The position numbers and the translations under genes were made by a program. Below the pieces are notes generated by a model, which saw only the letters and a program-made list of their open reading frames with translations, was not told the origin of the DNA and did not search any database. From contig URYY01000117.1 of NCBI GenBank assembly GCA_900552245.1, positions 1-6,679 on the forward strand: a DNA stretch of 6,679 nt, read 5' to 3'. Positions 6,118-6,679 of the stretch are shown here, in pieces (positions within the stretch are counted from its first letter, which is position 1; each line of letters opens with the position of its first letter). The DNA is from an uncultured Opitutales bacterium. Its GTDB lineage: Bacteria; Verrucomicrobiota; Verrucomicrobiia; Opitutales; Intestinicryptomonadaceae.

Positions 6118-6679
6118 CTATTTTTCGCCCTCAAGTTTTGCAAGTTTCTCCGACAGGCTTTCCCACTGCGCGTAAAAGTCGTCATTTTTTGCCTTTAGCT
6201 CTGCGTGCGAAGCCAAAACTTTGTTTGAGTTTTCCACATCCTTAAAGAAGTTTTCCTCCGCCATCATAAGCTCCAATTCGGCGCATTTTGCGTCGTTTTC
6301 GGAAATTTGGCGCTCCAAACTTTCTATCGCGCGGCGCAGCCTGCCCATCTCCAGATTCCTCGCGTTTTGCAGGGCCTTTTGCTCTTTGTAAGACAGAGAC
6401 TTTGGCTTTGGAGCGGCGGATTTTTGCGGGGAGTCGAAAACGCCCTCCTGTCTAATCTTCTCAACATAGTCGGAAATATTGCCGACAAAGGTCCGGATTC
6501 CCCTTCTGCCAAGCTCTATGACCTTTGTCACGATGGGGTCCAAAAAGTCTCTGTCGTGGCTTACGATTACGTATGTGCCGGAGTAACTCTTGAGAGCCTC
6601 CTGCAAGACGCGCTTTGAATTTATATCGAGGTGGTTTGTGGGCTCGTCCAAAATTAAAAAGTTGAAGGTCTTTAAGAGC
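6118..6679 (-). CDS. ABC-F family ATPase, C-terminal part (N-terminus beyond window edge)
   Basis: Soluble twin-ATPase protein of the ABC-F family; such proteins have no membrane domain and many act on the ribosome. About 186 residues are visible, open at the window edge. The first seen is the Walker B of the second ATPase domain, FNFLILDEPTNHLD; LDEPTNHLD is the ABC-F hallmark. About 35 residues on comes the switch histidine in VIVSHDRDFLD, then FVGNISDYVEK, typical of ABC-F second domains. After a Lys/Pro/Ser-rich joint comes a roughly 90-residue highly charged helical tail (from about SYKEQKALQNAR to the C-terminus) that should form a coiled coil, like the C-terminal extensions of Uup/YheS-type proteins. 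A TTG within the Walker B (6649-6651) is not a real start: the frame continues upstream with conserved sequence. The frame ends TAG-CCC-TAG, giving a second in-frame stop. Subfamily cannot be assigned without the N-terminal half. Confidence 0.93.
   Translation of the reverse strand, partial: LLKTFNFLILDEPTNHLDINSKRVLQEALKSYSGTYVIVSHDRDFLDPIVTKVIELGRRGIRTFVGNISDYVEKIRQEGVFDSPQKSAAPKPKSLSYKEQKALQNARNLEMGRLRRAIESLERQISENDAKCAELELMMAEENFFKDVENSNKVLASHAELKAKNDDFYAQWESLSEKLAKLEGEK

Noticed and set aside
6118..6651. TTG at 6649-6651 as the start of a short separate protein
   Set aside because: The codon is the Leu within the Walker B motif LILDEPTNHLD, and the conserved frame continues upstream to the window edge.

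Overview
The window holds five protein genes, all read from the minus strand. In order of transcription they are: the 3' end of an ABC-F ATPase gene (6679-6118, its 5' part lies outside), a 320-base intergenic region, purA (5797-4250), mcsA (4204-3575), mcsB (3574-2468) and clpC (2391-1, its last codons lie outside). The last four are close together (gaps of 45, 0 and 76 bases) and look like one transcription unit. I see no tRNA, rRNA, CRISPR array, insertion sequence or phage gene.

The main unit is the protein-arginine-phosphorylation system. McsB is the arginine kinase, McsA its zinc-finger activator and ClpC the AAA+ unfoldase that feeds phosphoarginine-marked proteins to ClpP. The diagnostic residues are present throughout: the guanidino-kinase cysteine and RDxxRA allosteric motif in McsB, four CxxC pairs and a UVR motif in McsA, and in ClpC both N-domain GTEH glutamates, two intact ATPase domains and a ClpP-docking loop. 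ClpP and an arginine phosphatase are not in the window.

Two things differ from the textbook Bacillus arrangement. There is no ctsR repressor gene in front of mcsA; purA occupies that place. And PurA is long (515 residues against about 430) and divergent, with an enlarged Cys-containing middle section and altered IMP-site residues, although its core catalytic residues remain. Two inverted-repeat elements, one upstream of purA and one at the purA/mcsA junction beside a perfect TATAAT, are candidates for local regulation.

Organism: a bacterium of roughly balanced base composition using Shine-Dalgarno starts for mcsA and clpC. The lack of ctsR, the purA linkage and the divergent PurA argue against a typical Bacillus-type Firmicute. 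A member of the PVC group (for example Verrucomicrobiota) is a tentative guess that the window cannot prove.
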